Source: Lysobacter enzymogenes
GTDB taxonomy: Bacteria > Pseudomonadota > Gammaproteobacteria > Xanthomonadales > Xanthomonadaceae
Direction: 5' to 3'
NCBI RefSeq assembly: GCF_023617245.1
Contig: NZ_CP067396.1
Coordinates: forward strand, 1,364,001-1,428,000
DNA: 64,000 bases
Under the pieces are notes generated by a model. It was given only the letters and a program-made list of their open reading frames with translations, was not told where the DNA came from and searched no databases. Every line of letters begins with the position of its first letter. Within the stretch, counting starts at the first letter, position 1. Shown here piece after piece: positions 44,696 to 52,161 of the stretch. A program made the translations under genes and the position numbers.

Positions 44696-46870
44696 GTGAA
44701 CGCTTCCGCCGAGCCGCCCGAACCGCCCCTGTCCGACCTCCTGGCGCTGCCCGCGGCGGCGGCCCTGTCCGCGCCGCTGCGCGCCGGCTTGCTGGCCGCC
44801 GCGCACGCGCCGCAGGCGCGCGACGCCGCGCTGGACGCGCCGGTGGTGGTCGCCGCGACCCTGGACGCGCTGGCCCTGCTCGGCGCCGACGGCGACACCG
44901 TCGCCGCGGCGTTGCTGCACGCCTATCCGGGCTGGGCCGCGGCGCTGGGGCCGGGCTGGGAGCGCGAGCATCCGGTGCTGGCCGCGCTGCTCGACGGCCA
45001 GCGCGCCGCCGAGCAGGTCTGGGCGCTGCACGCCGAGCCCGGCCGGCGTTCGGGCAGCGAAGGCCTGCGCCGCTTGCTGCTGGCGATCGTGCGCGACCTG
45101 CGGGTGGTGCCGATCCTGCTGGCGCGGCAGCTCGCGCGGCTGCGCCACGCCGACCGGCTGCCGCCGCAGACCCGGCGCGAACTGGCCGCGCTGACCCGCG
45201 ACATCCACGCGCCGCTGGCCAACCGGCTCGGCATCTGGCAGCTCAAGTGGGAACTGGAAGACCTCGCCTTCCGCCACCTGGAGCCGCAGACCTACCAGAA
45301 GATCGCGCGCCTGCTCGACGAGAAGCGCGTCGACCGCGAGCGCTACATCGAGAACGTCAAGCGCGTGCTGCGCGAGGCGATGGACGCGCAGGGAGTGACG
45401 GCCGAGGTCGCCGGCCGGCCCAAGCACATCTACAGCATCTGGAAGAAGATGCAGCGCAAGGACGTGCCGATCGGCGAGCTCTACGACCTGCGCGCGGTGC
45501 GGGTGATGGTCGACGACCTGGCCTCGTGCTACGCCGCGCTCGGCGTGGTCCATGCGCAGTGGACGCCGATCCCGAGCGAGTTCGACGACTACATCGCCCG
45601 GCCCAAGCGCAACGACTACCGCTCGCTGCACACCGCCGTGGTCGGGCCGGAAGGCAAGACCCTGGAGGTGCAGATCCGCACCCACGAGATGCACCGTCAG
45701 GCCGAGCTCGGCGTGGCCGCGCACTGGAAGTACAAGGAAGTCGGCAGCCACAGCGCCGACGCCGCGTTCGACCGCAAGATCGCCTGGATGCGCCGCCTGC
45801 TCGACACCAAGGCCGAGGGCGGCGGCGACGAGGCGCTGGCCGGCGAACTCGATACCGAACTGATCGAAGACCGCGTCTACGTGCTCACGCCCAAGGGCGA
45901 GGTGATCGATCTGCCGGCCGGGGCGACGCCGCTGGACTTCGCGTACCACGTGCACACCGAAGTCGGCCATCGCTGCCGCGGGGCCAAGGTCGACGGGCGG
46001 ATCGTGCCGCTCGACCACAAGCTGCGCAGCGGCGACCGGGTCGAGATTCTGACGGCGAAGACCGGCGAGCCGCGCCGCGACTGGCTGGTGGCGGCGAACG
46101 GCTTCCTCGCCAGCAACCGCTCGCGCGAGAAGGTGCGCACCTGGTTCCACAAGCTCGACCGCTCGCGCAACGAAGCGGCCGGGCGCGAGTTGCTGGACAA
46201 GGAACTGCGCCGGCTCGGCCTGCTCGGCGCGGAACTGGCGCCGGTGCTGGAGCGCTTCAGCCTGGCCAGCGACGGCGATCTGTACGTGCAGGTCGCGCTG
46301 GGCTACCTCGGCCCGCATCAGGTCGGCCGCGCGCTGCTGGAACAAGAGCGCGCCGCCGCGGCACCGGCCGCGCCGCCGGCTTCGACCAGCCTGATGGCGG
46401 TGTCGGCGCGCAAGCCGGCCGGCAAAGCCACCGACTTCACCATCGAAGGCGTCGGCAACCTGCTGGTGCAACTGGCGCGTTGCTGCCAGCCGCTGCCGGG
46501 CGAGCCCATCGTCGGCTACCTGACGCGCGGCCGCGGCGTCAGCGTGCACCGCCCCGGCTGCGCCGCGTTCGAACGCTTGGCCGCGACCCAGCCGCAGCGG
46601 GTGCTGCCGGTGGAGTGGGGGCGCAAGGGCTCCAGCTACGAGGTCGACATCGAAGTGCTGGCGCTGGACCGCAAGTGGCTGCTCAAGGAAGTCACCAACG
46701 TCATCGCCCAGGGCAACGCGCACGTGCTCAGCATCCGCAGCGACGTCGAGCGCAACGGCTCGCAGGTGCGGCTGCGTTTCCGCCTGCGGGTCGGCGACTA
46801 CGGCCAACTGTCGAACCTGCTCGGCAAACTGTCGTCCCTGCCCGGCGTGGAGTACGCGCAACGCAAATAG
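44696..46870 (+). CDS. relA: (p)ppGpp synthetase RelA
   Basis: 724 residues. The N-terminal hydrolase-like domain lacks the HD residues (AALLHAYPGW in place of the HDxxEDT site), so it is inactive as in RelA, and the synthetase domain has EFDD (the acidic EXDD form of RelA, not the RXKD of SpoT) followed by RPKRNDYRSLHT and EVQIRTHEMHRQAELGVAAH. TGS (VYVLTPKGEVIDLPAGATPL), a conserved-Cys zinc region (ARCCQPLPGEPIVGY) and an ACT domain follow. It makes ppGpp on stalled ribosomes. The start is GTG 44696, 87 nt from the divergent gene. Confidence 0.96.
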   Translation: MNASAEPPEPPLSDLLALPAAAALSAPLRAGLLAAAHAPQARDAALDAPVVVAATLDALALLGADGDTVAAALLHAYPGWAAALGPGWEREHPVLAALLDGQRAAEQVWALHAEPGRRSGSEGLRRLLLAIVRDLRVVPILLARQLARLRHADRLPPQTRRELAALTRDIHAPLANRLGIWQLKWELEDLAFRHLEPQTYQKIARLLDEKRVDRERYIENVKRVLREAMDAQGVTAEVAGRPKHIYSIWKKMQRKDVPIGELYDLRAVRVMVDDLASCYAALGVVHAQWTPIPSEFDDYIARPKRNDYRSLHTAVVGPEGKTLEVQIRTHEMHRQAELGVAAHWKYKEVGSHSADAAFDRKIAWMRRLLDTKAEGGGDEALAGELDTELIEDRVYVLTPKGEVIDLPAGATPLDFAYHVHTEVGHRCRGAKVDGRIVPLDHKLRSGDRVEILTAKTGEPRRDWLVAANGFLASNRSREKVRTWFHKLDRSRNEAAGRELLDKELRRLGLLGAELAPVLERFSLASDGDLYVQVALGYLGPHQVGRALLEQERAAAAPAAPPASTSLMAVSARKPAGKATDFTIEGVGNLLVQLARCCQPLPGEPIVGYLTRGRGVSVHRPGCAAFERLAATQPQRVLPVEWGRKGSSYEVDIEVLALDRKWLLKEVTNVIAQGNAHVLSIRSDVERNGSQVRLRFRLRVGDYGQLSNLLGKLSSLPGVEYAQRK

Positions 46871-46878
46871 CGGTTGCT

Positions 46879-46931
46879 GCGGGAGGGCCTTCAGGCCCCT
46901 GCTGTCGTGGGAGGGCCTTCAGGCCCGATGC
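46879..46931. repeat. two direct REP units
   Basis: GCGGGAGGGCCTTCAGGCCC and GTGGGAGGGCCTTCAGGCCC in the same orientation, about 29 bp apart, right after relA. Unlike the doublets elsewhere there is no inverted partner. Confidence 0.85.
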
Positions 46932-47038
46932 TTTCCGCTCCGGTCGCCTCGCGCCCCGCCGACATCGCCCTTCAAAACCCGCACCACAAGCGCGACCCCT
47001 GTCACGATCGTCATGCGCACGGCGCTATCCTGTGCGCC

Positions 47039-48661
47039 GTGAATCCCCGCCCGCCCGCCACGCCCGAACTCGCCCCGGTCCACCCGGGCGGCGCGCGCAT
47101 CGAGCCGGCGGCCGGCGACTGGACCGCACTGGATTTCGACGCCCCCCGCCGCGCGAGCGATACGCCGGCCGCGCCCTCGGCGTTGCGCTTGTGGCTGTCC
47201 CGGCACTGGCTGCGCATCGCGCTCGGACTGGCCGCCGCGGGCGTGGTCGCGGCGCTGGCGGTCTGGCGCCAGCCGCTGTCGGAATGGGTGTGGCCGGAAA
47301 CCCGCCTGCAGCGCCTGCGCGAACAAGCCGGGCAGGCGCTGTCCGAAGGCCGCTTGAGCTCGCCCGACGGCCGCGGCGCGCGCGAGCTGTACGAGGCCGC
47401 GCTGGCCCTGGACCCGGACCGCAGCGACGCCCGCGCCGGCCTCGCCCGCACCGGCGAGGTCGCCTTGCAGCAGGCGCGCCAGGCCATCGACGGCAGCCAT
47501 TTCGAATTCGCCCGCCAGCGCATCGACCTCGCCCGCGATCTGGCGGTGCCGCGCGCCCGGGTCGAGCCCTTGGCGCAGTTGCTGCGCCAGCGCCAAGCCG
47601 TCCACGCCGGACTGGACCGGATGATCGTCGCCGCCGCGGCGGCGCGCGAACAGGGCCGCCTCGATGGCGCGCCCGACGCGGCGCTGCCGCTGTACCTGCG
47701 CGTGCTGGAGCTGCAGCCGCAGCGCAACGACGCCCTGGAAGGCCGCGACGACACCCTCGCCGACCTGCTGCAGCAGGCGCGCCAGGCGCTGGAAGGCGGC
47801 GAACTGGTGCGCGGCGCGCAAGGCATCGCCCGCGTCCAGGAGGCCGACCCCGGCCACGCCGACCTGCCCGACAGCCTGACCTTGCTGGAATCGCGGCTGG
47901 AGCGTCGCCGCGCCGAGGCCGCTCTGGCGCTGCGCCGGAACAAGCCCGACGCCGCGCTGGCCGGCTACCGCGACCTGCTGGCGGTGCGGCCCGACGACGG
48001 CGCCGCGCGCGAGGGCCTGCTCGCGGTCGCCGGCGTGCACGCCGAGCGCAGCGAGCGGCTGGCCGCGGATTTCCGTTTCGCCGACGCCGAGCAGGAACTG
48101 GCGCTGGCGCGCGAAGTCGCCCCGACCGCGCCGGCCGTGACCTTGGCACGCCAGCACCTGGACCGCGCGCGCGAATCGCGCAAGCGCTTCGACCAGGAAA
48201 CCCCGCTGCGCCGGCGCCAGTCGCTGCAGCGCCTGCTGACCGAAGCCGCCGCCGCCGAACAGCGCGGCGACCTGCTGACCCCGCCCGGCGACAGCGCCTA
48301 CGACAAACTGCGCGCGGCCCAGGCCATCGCCCCGGCCGACCCGGCGGTGCGCGCCGCCGCCGCGCGGCTGCTGCCGGCGGCCAAGCGTTGCTTCGAACGC
48401 GAGCTCGGCGGCAACCGGCTCTCGCGCGCCGGCGAATGCCTGGACGCGCGCCGCGCACTGGAGGGCGGCGGCGGTGCGGTGCGCGAGGCGTCCGCGCGCC
48501 TGGCCCAGCGCTGGATCGGCGTCGGCAGCGAACGCCTCGGCGCGGGCGAACTGCACGCCGCGCGCGCCGCGCTGCAGGCGGCGCGTTCGCTCGACGGCAA
48601 TGCGCCCGGGCTGGCCGAACTGGCCGCGCGGGTGCAGGCGGCGGGGGCGGCGAGCAATTGA
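47039..48661 (+). CDS. TPR-type membrane protein, unknown
   Basis: 540 residues from GTG 47039, chosen because upstream sequence is REP-derived; the ribosome site is weak. A soluble Pro/Ala-rich start, one membrane helix (WLRIALGLAAAGVVAALAVW, about 58-77), then a periplasmic or cytoplasmic array of helical repeats of the TPR type (ARELYEAALALDPDRSDARA; AALPLYLRVLELQPQRNDAL; ALAGYRDLLAVRPDDGAARE). A Cys pair near the end (CFERELG; GECLDA). Probably a scaffold; not recognised. Confidence 0.72.
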   Translation: MNPRPPATPELAPVHPGGARIEPAAGDWTALDFDAPRRASDTPAAPSALRLWLSRHWLRIALGLAAAGVVAALAVWRQPLSEWVWPETRLQRLREQAGQALSEGRLSSPDGRGARELYEAALALDPDRSDARAGLARTGEVALQQARQAIDGSHFEFARQRIDLARDLAVPRARVEPLAQLLRQRQAVHAGLDRMIVAAAAAREQGRLDGAPDAALPLYLRVLELQPQRNDALEGRDDTLADLLQQARQALEGGELVRGAQGIARVQEADPGHADLPDSLTLLESRLERRRAEAALALRRNKPDAALAGYRDLLAVRPDDGAAREGLLAVAGVHAERSERLAADFRFADAEQELALAREVAPTAPAVTLARQHLDRARESRKRFDQETPLRRRQSLQRLLTEAAAAEQRGDLLTPPGDSAYDKLRAAQAIAPADPAVRAAAARLLPAAKRCFERELGGNRLSRAGECLDARRALEGGGGAVREASARLAQRWIGVGSERLGAGELHAARAALQAARSLDGNAPGLAELAARVQAAGAASN

Positions 48662-48690
48662 ACCGGTAGCTCGCGGCGATCGGGTACACG

Positions 48691-48813
48691 AGCGTCGGGC
48701 CTGAAGGCCCTCCCACAAGAGCGAGCAGCGGGGGCTTCCTCGCCGGACCGGGCCGCCTTGGCTCTTGACCGGCCTGCTTTTGCGCTTGTGGGAGGGCCTT
48801 CAGGCCCGACGCT
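48691..48813. repeat. outward-facing REP pair
   Basis: AGCGTCGGGCCTGAAGGCCC at 48691 and its inverse TGTGGGAGGGCCTTCAGGCC at 48787, about 70 bp apart. The arms face the opposite way to the doublets at 38310 and 43383. They flank GC-rich DNA without a gene. Confidence 0.82.
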
Positions 48814-48944
48814 CTTCTCCCAGGTTGCCGGACGCCTCCAAGACCTGCCCCCGCGCCTGGGCGATAATGCGCGCATGCCCCATCGCTCCCGCCCCATCCC
48901 CACCTTCCCGACCCAGCGCCGCCGCGCCGCGGAGCCGCGCTGAC

Positions 48945-49877
48945 ATGACCGCTCCCGTCGTTCCCGCCTGCGCCGATGTCTGCGCGGCGATCGTCACCTA
49001 TCACCCGCAGATCGAGTTGCTGCGCGACGTCGTCGCCGCGGTGCGCCCGCAGGTCGGGCGGGTGCAGATCTTCGACAACGCCAGCCCCGGCGCCGACGTC
49101 GCCGCGCTGTTCGAGGAACTGCGCGCGCAGGGCGTGCAGGTGCTGCGCAGCGACCGCAACGTCGGCCTGGGCAGCGCGATCAACCACGCCGCGCGGCTGG
49201 CGCGCGAGGCCGGCTTCGCCGAGATCCTGCTGATGGACCAGGACAGCCAGGTCGGCGCCGGCATGGTCGCGACCCTGCAGCGCGCCTTGCGCGAACTGCG
49301 CGCGCAAGGGCCGGTGGCCGCGGTCGGCCCGCAGTTCCGCGACCAGCGCACTGGCGAGATCGCGCCGTTCGTGCGCATCGCCTTCCCGATGAACCGCAAG
49401 CTGTTCGGCGGCCCGGGGCAGGCGGTGGACTGCGATTTCCTGATCACCTCCGGCACCTTGCTGCCGCTGGACGCGCTCGACCGCGTCGGCGGCATGGACG
49501 AAGGACTGTTCATCGACAACGTCGACATCGAATGGAGCTCGCGCGCCCGCCATCGCGGCTACAAGCTCTACGGCATCTGCGACGCGCAGATGCAGCACCG
49601 CATCGGCGAGCTGGTGCCGATCAGCGGCCTGCTGCCCTCGTGCAAGCTGGTGGTGCACAGCCCGACCCGGCTGTACTACATGATGCGCAACCGGGTGCTG
49701 CTGTACCGCCGCGCCGAAGTGCCGCGACGCTGGGCCGCGCAGGACCTGCCGCGGCTGGTGCTGAAGTTCGTCGGCACGGCGGTGTTCCTGCGGCCGCGGC
49801 TGGGCTACCTGCGGGCGATGCTGCGCGGGTTGCGCGACGGCATCGCCGGGCGCGATGGGCCGATGCCGCGGGATTGA
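48945..49877 (+). CDS. family 2 glycosyltransferase (rhamnosyltransferase-like)
   Basis: 310 residues. GT-A fold features: AAIVTYHPQIELLRDVVAAV, IFDNASPGAD, VGLGSAINHA, then LLMDQDSQV with the D-x-D metal/nucleotide-sugar site, and FITSGTLLPLDALDRVGGMD with DNVDIEWSSRARHRGYKLYG. This arrangement is typical of GT2 enzymes that add rhamnose to cell-surface glycans. ATG 48945 follows GGAG. A C-terminal basic, partly hydrophobic end may associate with the membrane. Confidence 0.9.
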   Translation: MTAPVVPACADVCAAIVTYHPQIELLRDVVAAVRPQVGRVQIFDNASPGADVAALFEELRAQGVQVLRSDRNVGLGSAINHAARLAREAGFAEILLMDQDSQVGAGMVATLQRALRELRAQGPVAAVGPQFRDQRTGEIAPFVRIAFPMNRKLFGGPGQAVDCDFLITSGTLLPLDALDRVGGMDEGLFIDNVDIEWSSRARHRGYKLYGICDAQMQHRIGELVPISGLLPSCKLVVHSPTRLYYMMRNRVLLYRRAEVPRRWAAQDLPRLVLKFVGTAVFLRPRLGYLRAMLRGLRDGIAGRDGPMPRD

Positions 49878-49994
49878 GCGCTTGAGGCGCTGAGCGATGG
49901 CGCCGCGAAACTCGATTCGAATTTCCGCGCCTGCGCAAGTCACGGCAGCGACGCGGCTACTCCTCTGTCCAGGGCGATGATCGTTTACCTGCTT

Positions 49995-50286
49995 CGTCAT
50001 TCCGGCGAAAGCCGGAACCTATTCTGATGTTGCTGTTGCTGTTCGCTGGGACGAAACCCCACGCAAAGCCCATGTACCGCAGCCCCGGAGGGCGTGCGCA
50101 TGGATGCGCACGCGCGCCATGGGGCAGGATGCCCCTTATGGCGCGGCCCCGCGCCACGATGAGCCTTAGTGGCTCTTGATCCGAAAAAACAAGGCCTTTT
50201 CTTTGGTTACTTTCTTTGTGGCTTAAGACAAAGAAAGTGACCCGGCCGCTTGCGGACGGAAGCTCTTGATGTTTCGCTTGTCGTCA
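49995..50286 (-). repeat. dispersed ~300-bp element, copy 2
   Basis: Inverted relative to copy 1. It carries CGTCATTCCGGC-GAAA-GCCGGAAC, two GTTGCT units, GGCGTGCGCATGGATGCGCA, GGGGCAGGATGCCCCTTATG, ACTTTCTTTGTGGCTTAAGA and CTTGTCGTCA at the end, in the reverse order. The remaining sequence 49878-49994 after the glycosyltransferase shows nothing else. Confidence 0.85.
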
Positions 50287-50330
50287 AGCGCACGCACACG
50301 TAAAGACGAATCGCACCGCGGCACGCCCCC

Positions 50331-50428
50331 TGTAGGAGCGGCGCAAGCCGCGACCGCGCCATCGCGGCGATTACGAAAGTTGCGTCGTAGTTGCGTTGCC
50401 GCGGTCGCGGCTCGCGCCGCTCCTACAG
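50331..50428. repeat. REP-type hairpin, GTAGGAGCGGCGC family, complete doublet
   Basis: TGTAGGAGCGGCGCAAGCCG with CGACCGCG pairs with CGGTCGCGGCTCGCGCCGCT and CCTACA around about 43 nt. Next to it (50453-50505) is an inverted fragment of the dispersed element's tail (GTCATTCCGGCGAAAGCCGG). Confidence 0.85.
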
Positions 50429-50597
50429 TCGGATACGCACCCTCATAACCGTCATTCCGGCGAAAGCCGGAACCCATATTGACGTTGCTGCTGCTTTCGC
50501 CGCTACCAATGTGTCGTGTGACGACAAGCCACCATCCAAAGCTTTCGTCCGCAAGCGGCCGAGCTACTTTCTTTTGTCAGCGCGACAAAAGAAAGTA

Positions 50598-51713
50598 GCG
50601 GCGGAGTCAATGTCCAAGTGCATCACCCTGCGCCCGCGGGTTTTTGAGTTCCTCATAGAGCACCTCGACGGGCGAGCGCCTGCCCAGGCTACGGCGGGGG
50701 CGGTTGTTCATTTCCCACGCCACCTCTTTGAGGCGCTGCGCAGAATGCACCGACAGATCGGTGCCCTTGGGAAAGTATTGCCGCAACAAGCCGTTGGTGT
50801 TTTCGCAGGTTCCGCGTTGCCACGGGCTATGGGGGTCGGCGAAGTAGATCGCTAAACCAGTGCGTTCGCTCAACTGCCGATGCGATGCCATTTCCTTGCC
50901 CTGGTCGTAGGTCAAGGTCTTCTTCAAACTTTCCGGCACGCCTTCGAACGCCGAGCTGAAGGCCTCCAGCACCGTGTGCGCGGTCGCGTCGGCGAGCTTG
51001 ACCAGCTTGACGTACAAGGTGCGGCGGCAGACCAATACCCCAATCGCCGAGCGATTGTGCGCGCCCACGATCAGGTCGCCCTCCCAATGCCCCGGCATCA
51101 GGCGCTCATGCGCGGCCGGCGGCCGCAGGCGGATGTTGGGTAGATCCGGCAGATGGCCGCGGGCGTCGCTTCCCTGGCGCGTGCGGCGGCCGGACTTGCG
51201 CCCCTGCCGCAGCAGACGGGTCACCTGGCGGCGCAATTCGCCGCGCGGCATCGCATAAATCGCGGTATAGATCGTTTCGTGCGACACGCGCAGCCAGGGC
51301 CGGTCCGGGTACAGATCGCGCAGTTTGTCGGCAATCTGTTGCGGCGACCAGCACCGTTCCAGCCAATAGCGCACGCGTCGCCACAGCACGGTGTCGCGTC
51401 GCAGCTTGCGGCGCACCCGCGCCCGTCGCCGCAGTCGCTGGGCCCGCCGGCCCGCCCGGGTCGCATCGTAGCCAGGATCGAAACGGGGGCGTCCGCGCAG
51501 CGGCGGCCCCGAATGGGACCGAAACCCATTACGGCGCAACTCGCGAGCAATAGTGCTTTGCGCCCGACCCAACGTCTGGGCGATTTGCCGTCCGCTCGCC
51601 CCTTGGGCGATCAAGACCATGATGGCCCCGCGCTCTTCTGCGCTCAGATGCGAATACTGCTGGCCCATTCACAGTGCCTCACTGAGGTGATGCACTTGAG
51701 GTTAGAGACCAGC
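50598..51713 (-). mobile_element. IS30-family insertion sequence with 3-bp target duplication
   Basis: 1116 bp bounded by imperfect inverted repeats of 28 bp; the inner 13 bases CAAGTGCATCACC (with one flanking C) are identical at both ends, the outer half differs. Flanked by AGC at 50595-50597 and 51714-51716. It contains one transposase gene. It is inserted in a copy of the dispersed element, so it arrived after that copy. Confidence 0.92.
50607..51668 (-). CDS. IS30-family transposase
   Basis: 353 residues, intact. An N-terminal helix-turn-helix (HLSAEERGAIMVLIAQGASG; IAQTLGRAQSTIARELRRNG) is followed by the DDE integrase core: D in GHWEGDLIVG, D in LTYDQGKEMA, and E in WQRGTCENTNGLLRQYFPKG, with IS30-like spacing. 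A basic linker (about 65-95) binds DNA. No frameshift is seen, so the element may still be active. The gene nearly fills the IS. Confidence 0.95.
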   Translation of the reverse strand: MGQQYSHLSAEERGAIMVLIAQGASGRQIAQTLGRAQSTIARELRRNGFRSHSGPPLRGRPRFDPGYDATRAGRRAQRLRRRARVRRKLRRDTVLWRRVRYWLERCWSPQQIADKLRDLYPDRPWLRVSHETIYTAIYAMPRGELRRQVTRLLRQGRKSGRRTRQGSDARGHLPDLPNIRLRPPAAHERLMPGHWEGDLIVGAHNRSAIGVLVCRRTLYVKLVKLADATAHTVLEAFSSAFEGVPESLKKTLTYDQGKEMASHRQLSERTGLAIYFADPHSPWQRGTCENTNGLLRQYFPKGTDLSVHSAQRLKEVAWEMNNRPRRSLGRRSPVEVLYEELKNPRAQGDALGH

Positions 51714-51890
51714 AGCCAAAGAAAAACGCTTGTTTAAGGTCAAAAGCCACTAAGTCCAGTACCCGACGCGGGGCTGCGCCATAAGGGACATCCTGTCCCA
51801 TGGCGCACGCGCGCATCCATGCGCGCGCCCTCCGGGGCTGTGGGGCTGACGTTACGGCTCGGAGGCGAGCGCCAGCAACAGCAAAGGCAA

Positions 51891-52161
51891 CGGCACTGAT
51901 CGACGATGCGGCGAAGGACGATCCTGGCGTCCGTCCAGAGCACAGGGGCGCCGCCGCCATCGCCATAGCGCCGCAACCGGCCACCCGGCCCATGCGTCTC
52001 GCCCGGCAGCCGACCACCCCCGACTTTGCCGATTCCGCCTCCTGGCCTGAACCAAACCCCAATCGCAGGGTCTGACCCCAGGTCGCCCATCCCGGGCGCC
52101 GCCGGCGCGCGCTCCGGACGCCTGCGCTAGACTTGCCCGCGACTCAAGACACAGCATCTCC
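51891..52161. other. spacer before the PBP1b gene
   Basis: About 270 bases with no gene. Nothing recognisable apart from GC-rich sequence leading into GTG 52162; it must contain the mrcB promoter, but no elements can be fixed. Confidence 0.4.

Larger units (their letters stand above)
50519..51890 (+). repeat. dispersed ~300-bp element, copy 3, split by an IS
   Basis: The left part 50519-50597 begins TGACGACAAGCCACCATCCA and ends in ACAAAAGAAAGTAGC. The right part 51714-51890 resumes AGCCAAAGAAAAACGC, then CATAAGGGACATCCTGTCCC and ATGGCGCACGCGCGCATCCA, ending with a short AACAGC remnant. Removing the IS with one AGC restores AAAGTAGCCAAAGAAAA, close to AAAGTAACCAAAGAAAA in copy 1. Confidence 0.85.

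Noticed and set aside
44099..46861. A 920-residue minus-strand frame through relA
   Set aside because: Only its last 169 codons (from 44608) are coding; the rest is antisense to relA.
47025..50000. A 991-residue minus-strand frame across the TPR gene and glycosyltransferase
   Set aside because: It is antisense to two well-supported genes and crosses REP elements; composition is Arg/Pro noise.
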